A DNA stretch of 57,663 nucleotides from a virus: positions 1 to 57,663 of IMG/VR virus record IMGVR_UViG_3300030331_004162; one strand, written 5' to 3'. The notes beneath the pieces are model-generated. The model did no database searches, was not told the origin of the DNA, and worked only from the letters and a program-made list of their open reading frames with translations. A program made the position numbers and the translations under genes. Of this stretch, positions 39,321 to 47,758 are shown one piece after another. Numbering within the stretch: position 1 is the first letter of the stretch; every line of letters starts with the position of its first letter.

Positions 39321-40292
39321 ATGCCTAGTACATATACGACAAACCTTGGTATTGAAAAGATTGCTACTGGCGAGCAATCAGGTACGTGGGGCACAACCAC
39401 GAACACAAACTTTGATCTGATCGACAGCGCCATAGACGGCATTATTTCGGTCACTTTGTCCTCTGCAGGTAGTTCAGGTAGTCCCACCGACCTTCCTATA
39501 ACGGACGGGTCCACGTCTAACGGGCGTAACAAGTTCATTGAATTTACAGACGGGGGTGATCTTGGCGGCACCGCATACGTACAGTTAACCCCTAACAATG
39601 CCGAAAAAATCGTTCATATTCGCAATTCTTTAAGTGGCAGTCGATCAATCATTATTTTTCAGGGGACTTACAACGCCTCCAATGATTTTGAGATTGCCAA
39701 CGGAAAAGACGTTGTATTGAAGTTTAATGGTGGCGGCACGGGCGCTACCGTAACGCAAGTGTTTGTTGATCTTGTAGCTACAAATGTTACCGGTAATTTG
39801 ACGGGTAACGTCACGGGTAACGTCACGGGCGCGATTACGGGTAATGTCACAGGTGATTTGACAGGGAACGTCACGGGAAATGTTACTGGCAACGTCACAG
39901 GGAACATCACGGGTAACATATCTTCTAGCGGAACTTCTACTTTTGCCACGGTTGACATCAACGGTGGGGCGGTGGACGGTACTCCTGTTGGAGCTAATTC
40001 TCCTGCCACAGGCGCTTTTACTACTTTAAGCACTACGGGCACCGCTACTTTACCTACGGTAGATGTAGCTGGTGGTGAAATAGACGGCACAAACATAGGC
40101 GCATCGACGCCCGGTGCAGGAACTTTTAACGCCTTAGCCACTACCGGGGACAGCATTACGATACAAACATCACAAACCCCCGCAAGTTCTTCTGCTTCAG
40201 GAACAAAAGGTGAGTTAGCTTATGACACAGAGTATTTGTACATTTGCGTGGCCACAAACACTTGGAAACGTGTAGCGGTATCTACGTTTTAA
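39321..40292 (+). CDS. Tail fibre protein with GNVTG repeat shaft
   Basis: A 323-residue protein. The N-terminal domain (MPSTYTTNLGIEKIATGEQS, TWGTTTNTNFDLIDSAIDG) is a common phage fibre start. Residues 155-200 are tandem five-residue repeats (TGNVTGNVTGAITG), which should form a thin triple beta shaft. Two longer repeats follow (VDINGGAVDGTPVGANSPAT and VDVAGGEIDGTNIGASTPGA). The end (GTKGELAYDTEYLYICVATN) is typical of fibre tips. Confidence 0.85.
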   Translation: MPSTYTTNLGIEKIATGEQSGTWGTTTNTNFDLIDSAIDGIISVTLSSAGSSGSPTDLPITDGSTSNGRNKFIEFTDGGDLGGTAYVQLTPNNAEKIVHIRNSLSGSRSIIIFQGTYNASNDFEIANGKDVVLKFNGGGTGATVTQVFVDLVATNVTGNLTGNVTGNVTGAITGNVTGDLTGNVTGNVTGNVTGNITGNISSSGTSTFATVDINGGAVDGTPVGANSPATGAFTTLSTTGTATLPTVDVAGGEIDGTNIGASTPGAGTFNALATTGDSITIQTSQTPASSSASGTKGELAYDTEYLYICVATNTWKRVAVSTF

Positions 40293-40298
40293 CCAAAG

Positions 40299-42182
40299 AT
40301 GCCCCTAACAAAACTACAATTTAGACCCGGAATAAATCGCGAAACGACCTCATATACTAACGAAGGCGGGTGGTTTGATGGCGATAAAATACGTTTCCGG
40401 TTTGGGGTGCCTGAAAAAATAGGCGGCTGGGAACGAGCCACGGAAAGCACGTTTCTTGGCACTTGTCGTGCCCTCAAACCTTTTGTCGCGCTCGACGGCT
40501 CACGGTTCATGGGCCTTGGAACACACCTCAAGTACTACATTGAGGAAGGCGGCACCTATAACGACATTACGCCTATCCGTTCTACAACGAGCGCAGGGGA
40601 TGTGACGTTTAGCGCCACCAACGGTTCTTCAACTATTACGGTAGCAGACACGGCCCACGGAGCAGTGGCAGGAGACTATGTCACCTTTTCAGGCGCGGCA
40701 TCCTTGGGTGGCAATATTACGGCGGCAGTCTTAAACCAAGAATATCGCATAGATACGGTTGTTAACGACAACAGCTTTACCATCATAGCCAAAGATACGT
40801 CTGACGCCACCGTCACAGCTAACTCCAGTGACAGTGGTAATGGTGGTGGCTCTACGGTTGGCGCATATCAAATCAATACGGGTCTGGATACCTCCGTCAG
40901 GGGCACAGGCTGGGGCGTGGGAACGTGGGGTAGAGAAGGCTGGGGTGACGCCGCCGCCGCGACCGGCACGACCGCCATTCTACGTATCTGGACACATGAC
41001 AACTTTGGCGAAGATTTGATTATAAACGTCCGAGATGCGGGCATTTTTTATTGGGATAAGACCTTGGGACTGTCTTCACGGGCCGTGGCAATTTCAGACC
41101 GCACCAATGCGGACTCAACTACCCCGACGATAGCCAAGCAAGTATTAGTATCTGACCGCGACCGGCACATCATTGCGTTTGGCTGCGATGCGGAAAATGC
41201 CATTGGCACCCAAGACCCTTTGTTGATCCGGTTCAGTGACCAAGAAGACCCGACTACGTGGCAATCCTTGCCTTCTAATACAGCAGGCGACCTGCGTATT
41301 GGCTCGGGTTCCGAGATTGTGGCGGCGGTAGAAACACGTCAGCAAATCCTTGTATATACGGATGTTTCTCTACACGCCATGCAGTTTTTGGGGCCACCCT
41401 TCACTTTTGGTATCAGCTTGGTATCAGAAAACACCACGATCATGTCGCCTTTGGCTGCCATTGCACACGATGACGTGGTGTATTGGATGGGCTTTGAAGA
41501 GTTCTACGTGTTTAGTGGCCAAGTACAGCGTATTCCCTGTACGGTAAGGTCATACGTTTTTGATGATTTTAACCGTGAACAAAAGGAAAAGGTCTTTGCG
41601 GCGTCGAACTCGGCGTACAGCGAAATCTGGTGGTTCTACCCGTCGTCAACAGCTAATGAAATTGATCGCTACGTTGTATTTAATTATCAAGAAAATGCTT
41701 GGTATTACGGTACTTTGGTGCGTACAGCTTGGGTTGACCGTGGCATCAATGATTACCCGGTGGCTACGTTTACTGATGGCAGGCAATATTTCCAAGAACT
41801 GGGTCTGGATGACGCTACTTCTAGTCCTGCTGTTGCTATTAACGCCCACATAGAATCTAGCCAGATTGATCTTGCGGACGGTGAGCAGTTTGCCTTTATA
41901 CGCCGCCTCATCCCCGATATAACCTTTGAAAACTCCACTGCGGCCTCGCCAAACGTCGTTTTTACCACCAAAGTCCGTGATTTCCCCGGCGGTAACTACG
42001 ATTCAGAGGATGCGGCGACTGTTACACGATCTGCAACTACCCCTGTAGAACAGTTTACAAATCAGGTACATTTACGTCTGAGAGGCCGTAGCTTTGCGCT
42101 TCGTATAGCCTCCTCTGACACTGAAACGCAATGGCGGTTGGGCTCTGCCCGACTAGACGTGCGCCCGGATGGCCGCAGATGA
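40299..42182 (+). CDS. Tail nozzle / packaged-DNA stabilisation protein (P22 gp10-like)
   Basis: A 627-residue protein with the signature start LTKLQFRPGINRETTSYTNE, then GGWFDGDKIRFRFGVPEKIG and LDGSRFMGLGTHLKYYI. This matches the phage stabilisation protein family (P22 gp10 type), which forms the tail nozzle that closes the neck and holds packaged DNA. The middle holds beta-propeller-like strands (YWMGFEEFYVFSGQVQRIPC). It overlaps the next gene (ATGA). Confidence 0.85.
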   Translation: MPLTKLQFRPGINRETTSYTNEGGWFDGDKIRFRFGVPEKIGGWERATESTFLGTCRALKPFVALDGSRFMGLGTHLKYYIEEGGTYNDITPIRSTTSAGDVTFSATNGSSTITVADTAHGAVAGDYVTFSGAASLGGNITAAVLNQEYRIDTVVNDNSFTIIAKDTSDATVTANSSDSGNGGGSTVGAYQINTGLDTSVRGTGWGVGTWGREGWGDAAAATGTTAILRIWTHDNFGEDLIINVRDAGIFYWDKTLGLSSRAVAISDRTNADSTTPTIAKQVLVSDRDRHIIAFGCDAENAIGTQDPLLIRFSDQEDPTTWQSLPSNTAGDLRIGSGSEIVAAVETRQQILVYTDVSLHAMQFLGPPFTFGISLVSENTTIMSPLAAIAHDDVVYWMGFEEFYVFSGQVQRIPCTVRSYVFDDFNREQKEKVFAASNSAYSEIWWFYPSSTANEIDRYVVFNYQENAWYYGTLVRTAWVDRGINDYPVATFTDGRQYFQELGLDDATSSPAVAINAHIESSQIDLADGEQFAFIRRLIPDITFENSTAASPNVVFTTKVRDFPGGNYDSEDAATVTRSATTPVEQFTNQVHLRLRGRSFALRIASSDTETQWRLGSARLDVRPDGRR

Positions 42183-42478
42183 GCGGACGCCGCTTAGTAT
42201 TACCTCAGTTTCCACGGGCACCGGAACAATACGATGCCACGTATATGTCGGAGGTTGTGCGCTCATTCTCTGTATTTCTTGAGCTATTCAACAACCCCGG
42301 CGATGCACGGCACACGGAGCTTACTTTGACTAATTTACAGCAGAATGACTACAACCTAGAAACTGGCGCAGTGTTTCAGCAAGATGGCACGTTGAAAATA
42401 GTGATTGCCAATAAGCCGCATCCTGCCGGATTAGCGGGCACAGGTTCGGTAGGTTCTGTGACGGTATCAACCTCATAA
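42179..42478 (+). CDS. Small virion protein with VGSVTV C-terminus
   Basis: A 99-residue protein beginning MSGRRLVLPQFPRAPEQYDA, with a VRSFSVFLELFNNPGDARHT helix and a C-terminal LAGTGSVGSVTVSTS. The same nine-residue ending occurs in the neck gene at 29309 and within the repeats of 38525. It is coupled to the nozzle gene. A tail role is inferred. Confidence 0.75.
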   Translation: MSGRRLVLPQFPRAPEQYDATYMSEVVRSFSVFLELFNNPGDARHTELTLTNLQQNDYNLETGAVFQQDGTLKIVIANKPHPAGLAGTGSVGSVTVSTS

Positions 42479-42517
42479 GGGCTTTGATACAATCGCTGAT
42501 AATCATGGGATAGTTAT

Positions 42518-44368
42518 ATGACAGCCGCCGCACCCCGAAGTCCAGAGCCATATGAGGTCCCAGAAGGGGGCCTTGCGTCGTTTCTAACTGCAACAGTTGG
42601 AGATTGGTCAGACGAGGCGCTGAACGCCGACAACTACTATGACATTGTTAAGCCGACAGCAGAACAACTGGCGCAGTTTGGGCGAGAAGAAGATGATCGC
42701 ATAGCGCACGTTGCCACTGGCGAAACCATTATTCCCATGGCGGTCTTTGAAGAAGACCCCGAACTAAAAGAAGCTCTATTTACACGTATGCGAGAAATGG
42801 GCATTGACCCAGAGCGTTACATCGTGGGTAGCGATTTAAATAGCATCAACCCTGTCACAGGCCAGCCTGAGTTCTTCTTGAAGAAAATATTCAAGGGCGT
42901 CAAAAAAGCCGTCAAGGGCGTGGTCAAAGTATTTAAGAAAGTCGCGCCAATTATTCTTTCCACTGTGGGCTTCATAGTGGCTGGCCCTTTAGGCGCAAGT
43001 TTAGGTTCTGGGATTGGCACCTTAATTCAAGGCGGCAATCTTAAAGACGCCTTCAAATCTGCCTTAATCGCGGGAGCTACGGCGGGTATAACACAAGGTG
43101 CCATGGACGGCTTTGGCGCGGCAGGGCAAACGACGGGCGGCTTTGGTGCTAAATTATCTGCTGGAGTACAAGGCTTTGGAGAAAGTATAACCTCGGGGCT
43201 TTCTGGCGGTTATGTAGATCAGTTTACACAAGGTGTTGCAAATATAACGGGTCAAAGTGCGGCCCAAGCCGCTACTAACCAACCTGCGCTTACTGCGGCT
43301 GAAGCTGTGCAACAAGGTGCCGCTCCTGCCGGAGGTATTCCTACAAATATAGATATGACTCCACCCATAAGCGGTGGTCCGACAAATCTGAATATGACCG
43401 GTCCAACAAACCTAAATATGACCCCTGTCCCCGGTGCGGCTAAAGCACAGCTTGCTCGACAGGCAAAGACAGCCGCCGGAGGCATTCCCACGAATCTAGA
43501 TATGACTCCTGTCCCCGGTGCGGCTAAAGCACAGCTTGCCCAAGGACCGACCGCCGCACAACTTACACAAATGCAAGCACCTACGCTTACAGAAACAGCT
43601 TCAACACAACTTGATCCTTTTGTTCCGGCAAGTGACGCCGCCACAACAACCGTCAGCGATATTCCCGATTTGCAAGGCACGGGCTCTTCTGATCCCGGCG
43701 GCATTAACTTTGGCGAGGTGGCCTCTAGCGGGATACAACAAAACGCAGATAGAACATTTCTGGAGAAAGTTACCGATTATCTGTTCCGTGCAGGGCAAAC
43801 TCCTGCAGAAGTGGACGCCGCTGTATCTGCGGCTCGCTCGGATACATTAGCAAAAATGCTTAAAGATTATAATATTACTAGTATTACTCAAGCAGGTGAA
43901 GCGGGTCCGGTTATTGCAAAAGCTGTTGAAGCCGCCGCCGCAAAAGCGGGTCCGGGTCTTATGGCAAGATTTGGCCCCAGTGCGCTGGCTTTAACCGGCA
44001 TTGGCGCGGCGGCAGGGTTTTTTGACCAGCCCGAAATGGAGCCACTACCTGATGCCTTTGGCGGCATGACGGGTCAAAAGCTGATTGACATGTACCCCTC
44101 ACAATATACGTTGTCGACCCCCGGCGCATACATAGCTCCCTCCATGGCGGCGGCTGACGGGGGTGGCATCGATACGAGCAAGTTCCCTCGCCGCAATGGC
44201 AAGATAAGCGGCCCCGGCACCGAAACCTCTGACGACATCCCCGCTATGCTGTCTGATGGCGAGTTTGTCATGACGGCCAAGGCAGTGCGTGGCGCAGGGA
44301 ACGGTAGCCGTGAGGCAGGAATGCGGAACATGTACAACATGATGAGCCGCTTTGAGGGGAACGCTTAA
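42518..44368 (+). CDS. Ejection-type virion protein 1 (membrane-active segment)
   Basis: A 616-residue protein. Residues 118-172 hold a basic amphipathic stretch followed by a hydrophobic one (KKIFKGVKKAVKGVVKVFKK, VAPIILSTVGFIVAGPLGAS), suited to membrane insertion during DNA ejection. A low-complexity middle with repeats of GGIPTNLDMTPVPGAAKAQL follows. The end (GPGTETSDDIPAMLSDGEFV, MTAKAVRGAG) is a tail motif common to marine phage internal proteins as I recall. It begins a block of four large Ala/Gln-rich genes. Confidence 0.8.
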   Translation: MTAAAPRSPEPYEVPEGGLASFLTATVGDWSDEALNADNYYDIVKPTAEQLAQFGREEDDRIAHVATGETIIPMAVFEEDPELKEALFTRMREMGIDPERYIVGSDLNSINPVTGQPEFFLKKIFKGVKKAVKGVVKVFKKVAPIILSTVGFIVAGPLGASLGSGIGTLIQGGNLKDAFKSALIAGATAGITQGAMDGFGAAGQTTGGFGAKLSAGVQGFGESITSGLSGGYVDQFTQGVANITGQSAAQAATNQPALTAAEAVQQGAAPAGGIPTNIDMTPPISGGPTNLNMTGPTNLNMTPVPGAAKAQLARQAKTAAGGIPTNLDMTPVPGAAKAQLAQGPTAAQLTQMQAPTLTETASTQLDPFVPASDAATTTVSDIPDLQGTGSSDPGGINFGEVASSGIQQNADRTFLEKVTDYLFRAGQTPAEVDAAVSAARSDTLAKMLKDYNITSITQAGEAGPVIAKAVEAAAAKAGPGLMARFGPSALALTGIGAAAGFFDQPEMEPLPDAFGGMTGQKLIDMYPSQYTLSTPGAYIAPSMAAADGGGIDTSKFPRRNGKISGPGTETSDDIPAMLSDGEFVMTAKAVRGAGNGSREAGMRNMYNMMSRFEGNA

Positions 44369-44369
44369 C

Positions 44370-45587
44370 GTGGCTACTGAAACTACTCGCCAGATTATTC
44401 AGGAAGCGCCTGAGATAGAGGCAAAACGCCTTGAACTTTTAAACGCTGTCCGGAACTTTGTAGATCAAAACCTGTTTGCGGTAGGCCAAGAGGCCCCGCC
44501 ACCCGTTTTACCTCCCGCCTTTCAGGTAGCAGGGCTAACGCCTTTACAGCAACAAGCCGCGGCCCGTGCGGCACAGGGCGTAGGAGCGTTCCAACCTTTC
44601 GTAGACAACACGCTGGATGCGTTGCGAAGAAGCGAAGATTACGCAGAAACCTATGGTTTTGGCGGTCTTACCGAGGCTCTCGGCGCTACCCGTGAGGGGC
44701 AACAGGCCCTGTCACAGGCGGCACAGCTTGCGGCGGCACAAAGGGCACAACCCTTTGCGTACCAGCAGGCCGCTACAGACGCTCTGATTGGGACCGACGC
44801 GGCCTTTGACCCACGCGGCATTGGCGCGTTTATGAACCCGTTTGAAGACCAAGTGGTTCAGCAGGCTTTGGCTGACATTGATCGCGGCAGTCAGCAACAA
44901 CGACAACAGTTAGGCGCTCAAGCCGCCGCTACGGGGGCCTTTGGTGGCTCCCGACAAGCCGTGGCCGAGGGTGAACTGAACCGTGCGTTAGAGGAACAGA
45001 AAGCACGGACCGCGGCACAACTTCGTTTGGCTGGGTTCCAGCAGGCGAGCCAAGACGCACAACGATCTTTTGAAGCCGCACAGGCCCGACGTTTGCAACA
45101 AGCCCAACAGGTGGGTAACTTGGGCCTTCAGTTTGGTCAACTGGGTCAGGCAGACGTTGGTCAGCTTCAATCTTTGGGGCAAGCTAGTGCCCAGATGGGT
45201 CAAGGCTTCGGCACGTTGGCCCAGACAGGCGGTCAGTTGAGCAATGAGTTGGCTAACAGGGGCCTTCAGCAGGCCGGTCTGGGTCAGTTGCAACAACAGC
45301 TAAACCTTGGCGATGTTAAGACTCTGGAAGCTCTTGGTGCGCGGGATCAGGCTCTGCAACAAGCCATATTAGACGCACAGCGGCAGAGCAACCTACAACT
45401 GCAACAGTTCCCCTATCAACAGTATGCTTTCTTGAGTGACGTGTATAAAGGCACACCGTCCTCGCAACAAGTAACACAAATGTCTCAGACACAAGACCCC
45501 TCTATGTTCCAGCAAGTTGCGGGTCTGGGTATCGCTGGGTTGAGCGCCGCCGCTGGTGCCAAGAAAATAGGACTCTTTGACGGTTAA
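44370..45587 (+). CDS. Ejection-type virion protein 2 (Gln/Ala-rich helical)
   Basis: A 405-residue protein from a GTG start, with GAGGGG upstream. It is dominated by Gln, Ala and Leu (QQLGAQAAATGAFGGSRQAV, LQQAQQVGNLGLQFGQLGQ), predicting long helical bundles. The GSRQAVAEGELNRALEEQKA region is known to me from internal virion proteins of marine phages. No enzyme motif is seen. It probably enters the cell envelope with the DNA. Confidence 0.75.
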   Translation: MATETTRQIIQEAPEIEAKRLELLNAVRNFVDQNLFAVGQEAPPPVLPPAFQVAGLTPLQQQAAARAAQGVGAFQPFVDNTLDALRRSEDYAETYGFGGLTEALGATREGQQALSQAAQLAAAQRAQPFAYQQAATDALIGTDAAFDPRGIGAFMNPFEDQVVQQALADIDRGSQQQRQQLGAQAAATGAFGGSRQAVAEGELNRALEEQKARTAAQLRLAGFQQASQDAQRSFEAAQARRLQQAQQVGNLGLQFGQLGQADVGQLQSLGQASAQMGQGFGTLAQTGGQLSNELANRGLQQAGLGQLQQQLNLGDVKTLEALGARDQALQQAILDAQRQSNLQLQQFPYQQYAFLSDVYKGTPSSQQVTQMSQTQDPSMFQQVAGLGIAGLSAAAGAKKIGLFDG

Positions 45588-45592
45588 AAACT

Positions 45593-47749
45593 ATGAGTGT
45601 ATATAACAGACCATTATTTCGGCAGATGGGCGGTCCTGCACAGCCCATGCCGCAGGATATGGCTTCTCCCGCACAGCAATTACCGCCAGAGGCGGCTATG
45701 TTGCAACAGGTGGAGCAGGCATCTGCGGCGCAAGGGCAAGAGTTAGGGCAGGCATACGCCGAGCAGATGATGCAGGGCATTGACGCCGCGCAGTCCACCG
45801 AAGAATTAATTAACGCGTTCAGAGGCAACGAGATGCCACTGGACGCCCGCCGTGATGAACTGGCCGATTATGTCGGACAAGGGGACGCGGACCAGACGCC
45901 AGAGTCCGTATTGGCCATGGTCCAGCCGGTCATCATGATGACGGAAGAGGGGGCCATGAACAGCGGGATTGGCAACCTGATGCAACAACTTACCGGCGAC
46001 ATCGACATGATAACGGAAGGTGGGCAACCAACTGACATGGGTCAGGGGGTAGGAAGCTTGATGATGGCAGGGGCACCGGAGGCCCCTGCTCCACAAAATT
46101 TTAGACAAGGCGGTGAAGTAGCTTTTTTGCAGGACGCTAGTATTCCTACAGCCACGGCACCGTCAGGCTCTTTTAGACAATTAAGTAGTTCCGAGATTGC
46201 AAAACTTCTTAGTGGTGGTGACTTTAATTTTGGCACAGAGGTTCAAACTCAATATGAGTCTTTGTTGCCTCTTTTCAAAGAAATCGGCCTAGAAGGTCGG
46301 GCGCAACAAGAACAAGAACGCAAGGAGATGGATGAAGCGCAAGTTTTACTTTCTTTAGCGCGTGGTGGCCTCAGATTAGCGGCAGGTGACCGTGGCACAA
46401 GCGGCTCACTTGTATCGCAAATAGGATCTGCATTTGAGCCCACCGCCGCAGAAATTTCAGCCATTGCGGCACAGTCCCAAGACCGTAGAGATGCACTTCG
46501 AGCGCAAGATCAACAACTGCGTTTAGGTGCGCTTCAGGCGGGTATTAGCCAAGCCGGAGCGCAACAAACCCTTGATTTAAAGAGAGGCATAGCGGCAATT
46601 GACGCTCTTATCTCGGGAGGCACAGCTAAAGATGCTGTGACTGTTGAATTTGCTAACGGAGAAAGACAAACCTATGATTTAAGAACGCAATTTGCAGAAT
46701 ATCAAAATGCCATTGACAACTTAGGTGGCAGTGTCACAGATACAAAAACAACCAGTGATTACGGAAGTGGTTTAACCGGTCAAGCACAACAACGATTAAA
46801 TCAGCCCGAAAATATTCAAAGTTTGGTAAGAGGCCTTCTTGGCGAAAGAGATCAAGAAGCTTTACGGGCTTTAACAGACCTTGCTTCAATTCAAAAGTTT
46901 AACGAACAAACCGGTTATGCAGAAAGAAGTGTTCCGGTGCACTTACAGCCCTTTGTGCGTTTGATTAATGACCCCACAGCGTTACAACTTTTCCGAGAAC
47001 AAAACGCAGATTATAAAGAGGGTCTACTCAGAGACACGGAAAACATAGCAAACGACATTGCGGACGGGGCCGCCTCTACAGGGGCACTCTTTGAACATGT
47101 TACGGATAGAATTAATGATGCCGCAAAGATAGACATAGAAGCCGGAACGGGTATTCCCTCTGCTTTGACCGTCACGATAGACGGGGTTGCTCGAAGTTTT
47201 GCAGATATCTTTGGCGTTAAAATCGCTGATACAACGATTAGTGATGCCCCAGAAGCGAGAAGAATGCTGGAATCTGCAATGCAAAGTGTAGATCGTTATG
47301 TGGCGGGCGCTCCGGACGAGAGCCGATTGCTACAACAACAATATGAGCGTTTAGTTGAACAACTGCCAAACGCTTCTGCACTACAAATTGATAATGATGC
47401 CAAAAACAAACTTAAAAATTACAGGAACATCATTAGAGAAGATTTAAAAGTTCTTCAAGAAACTATAAGACGTTCACAGCTTTATAGGCCAAGCACGTTA
47501 GATGCGACTCGTAGACGACTTATGCAAGGCATACAGCTAGAAAAACTGCTAAACGCGTTGTATCAAAACTATGAATTTGGCCCCGCTGGACGAGACATCC
47601 CTACGGGGATATCCGGTCTGACCAAAGAGCAGGCAGAAAATATTGATGTGGAAGCGCTGACGCGGGACGTTCTTGAGCCACTAGAAAACCCAAGAGCTAC
47701 ACCCACGCAAATTGATTTTAGTGAGTACATTAAAGAAGTAAGCGGGTGA
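45593..47749 (+). CDS. Ejection-type virion protein 3
   Basis: A 718-residue protein. The N-terminal 170 residues are Gln/Met/Pro-rich (PLFRQMGGPAQPMPQDMASP, QQLPPEAAMLQQVEQASA) and contain FRQGGEVAFL, a motif seen in many marine phage internal proteins. The rest is helical (AQVLLSLARGGLRLAAGDRG, EPTAAEISAIAAQSQDRRDA). It lies between two other large internal proteins. No enzyme motif visible. Confidence 0.75.
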   Translation: MSVYNRPLFRQMGGPAQPMPQDMASPAQQLPPEAAMLQQVEQASAAQGQELGQAYAEQMMQGIDAAQSTEELINAFRGNEMPLDARRDELADYVGQGDADQTPESVLAMVQPVIMMTEEGAMNSGIGNLMQQLTGDIDMITEGGQPTDMGQGVGSLMMAGAPEAPAPQNFRQGGEVAFLQDASIPTATAPSGSFRQLSSSEIAKLLSGGDFNFGTEVQTQYESLLPLFKEIGLEGRAQQEQERKEMDEAQVLLSLARGGLRLAAGDRGTSGSLVSQIGSAFEPTAAEISAIAAQSQDRRDALRAQDQQLRLGALQAGISQAGAQQTLDLKRGIAAIDALISGGTAKDAVTVEFANGERQTYDLRTQFAEYQNAIDNLGGSVTDTKTTSDYGSGLTGQAQQRLNQPENIQSLVRGLLGERDQEALRALTDLASIQKFNEQTGYAERSVPVHLQPFVRLINDPTALQLFREQNADYKEGLLRDTENIANDIADGAASTGALFEHVTDRINDAAKIDIEAGTGIPSALTVTIDGVARSFADIFGVKIADTTISDAPEARRMLESAMQSVDRYVAGAPDESRLLQQQYERLVEQLPNASALQIDNDAKNKLKNYRNIIREDLKVLQETIRRSQLYRPSTLDATRRRLMQGIQLEKLLNALYQNYEFGPAGRDIPTGISGLTKEQAENIDVEALTRDVLEPLENPRATPTQIDFSEYIKEVSG

Positions 47750-47758
47750 TATAAAACC

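Noticed and set aside
39002-39598. 198-codon minus-strand frame across 38525/39321 genes
   Set aside because: It is a shadow of repetitive Gly/Thr/Val codons in two fibre-type genes and spans their junction.
39790-39930. Tandem repeats that at first looked like a CRISPR-type array
   Set aside because: The repeats are short, have no spacers, and are in-frame codons for GNVTG, so they are a fibre shaft.
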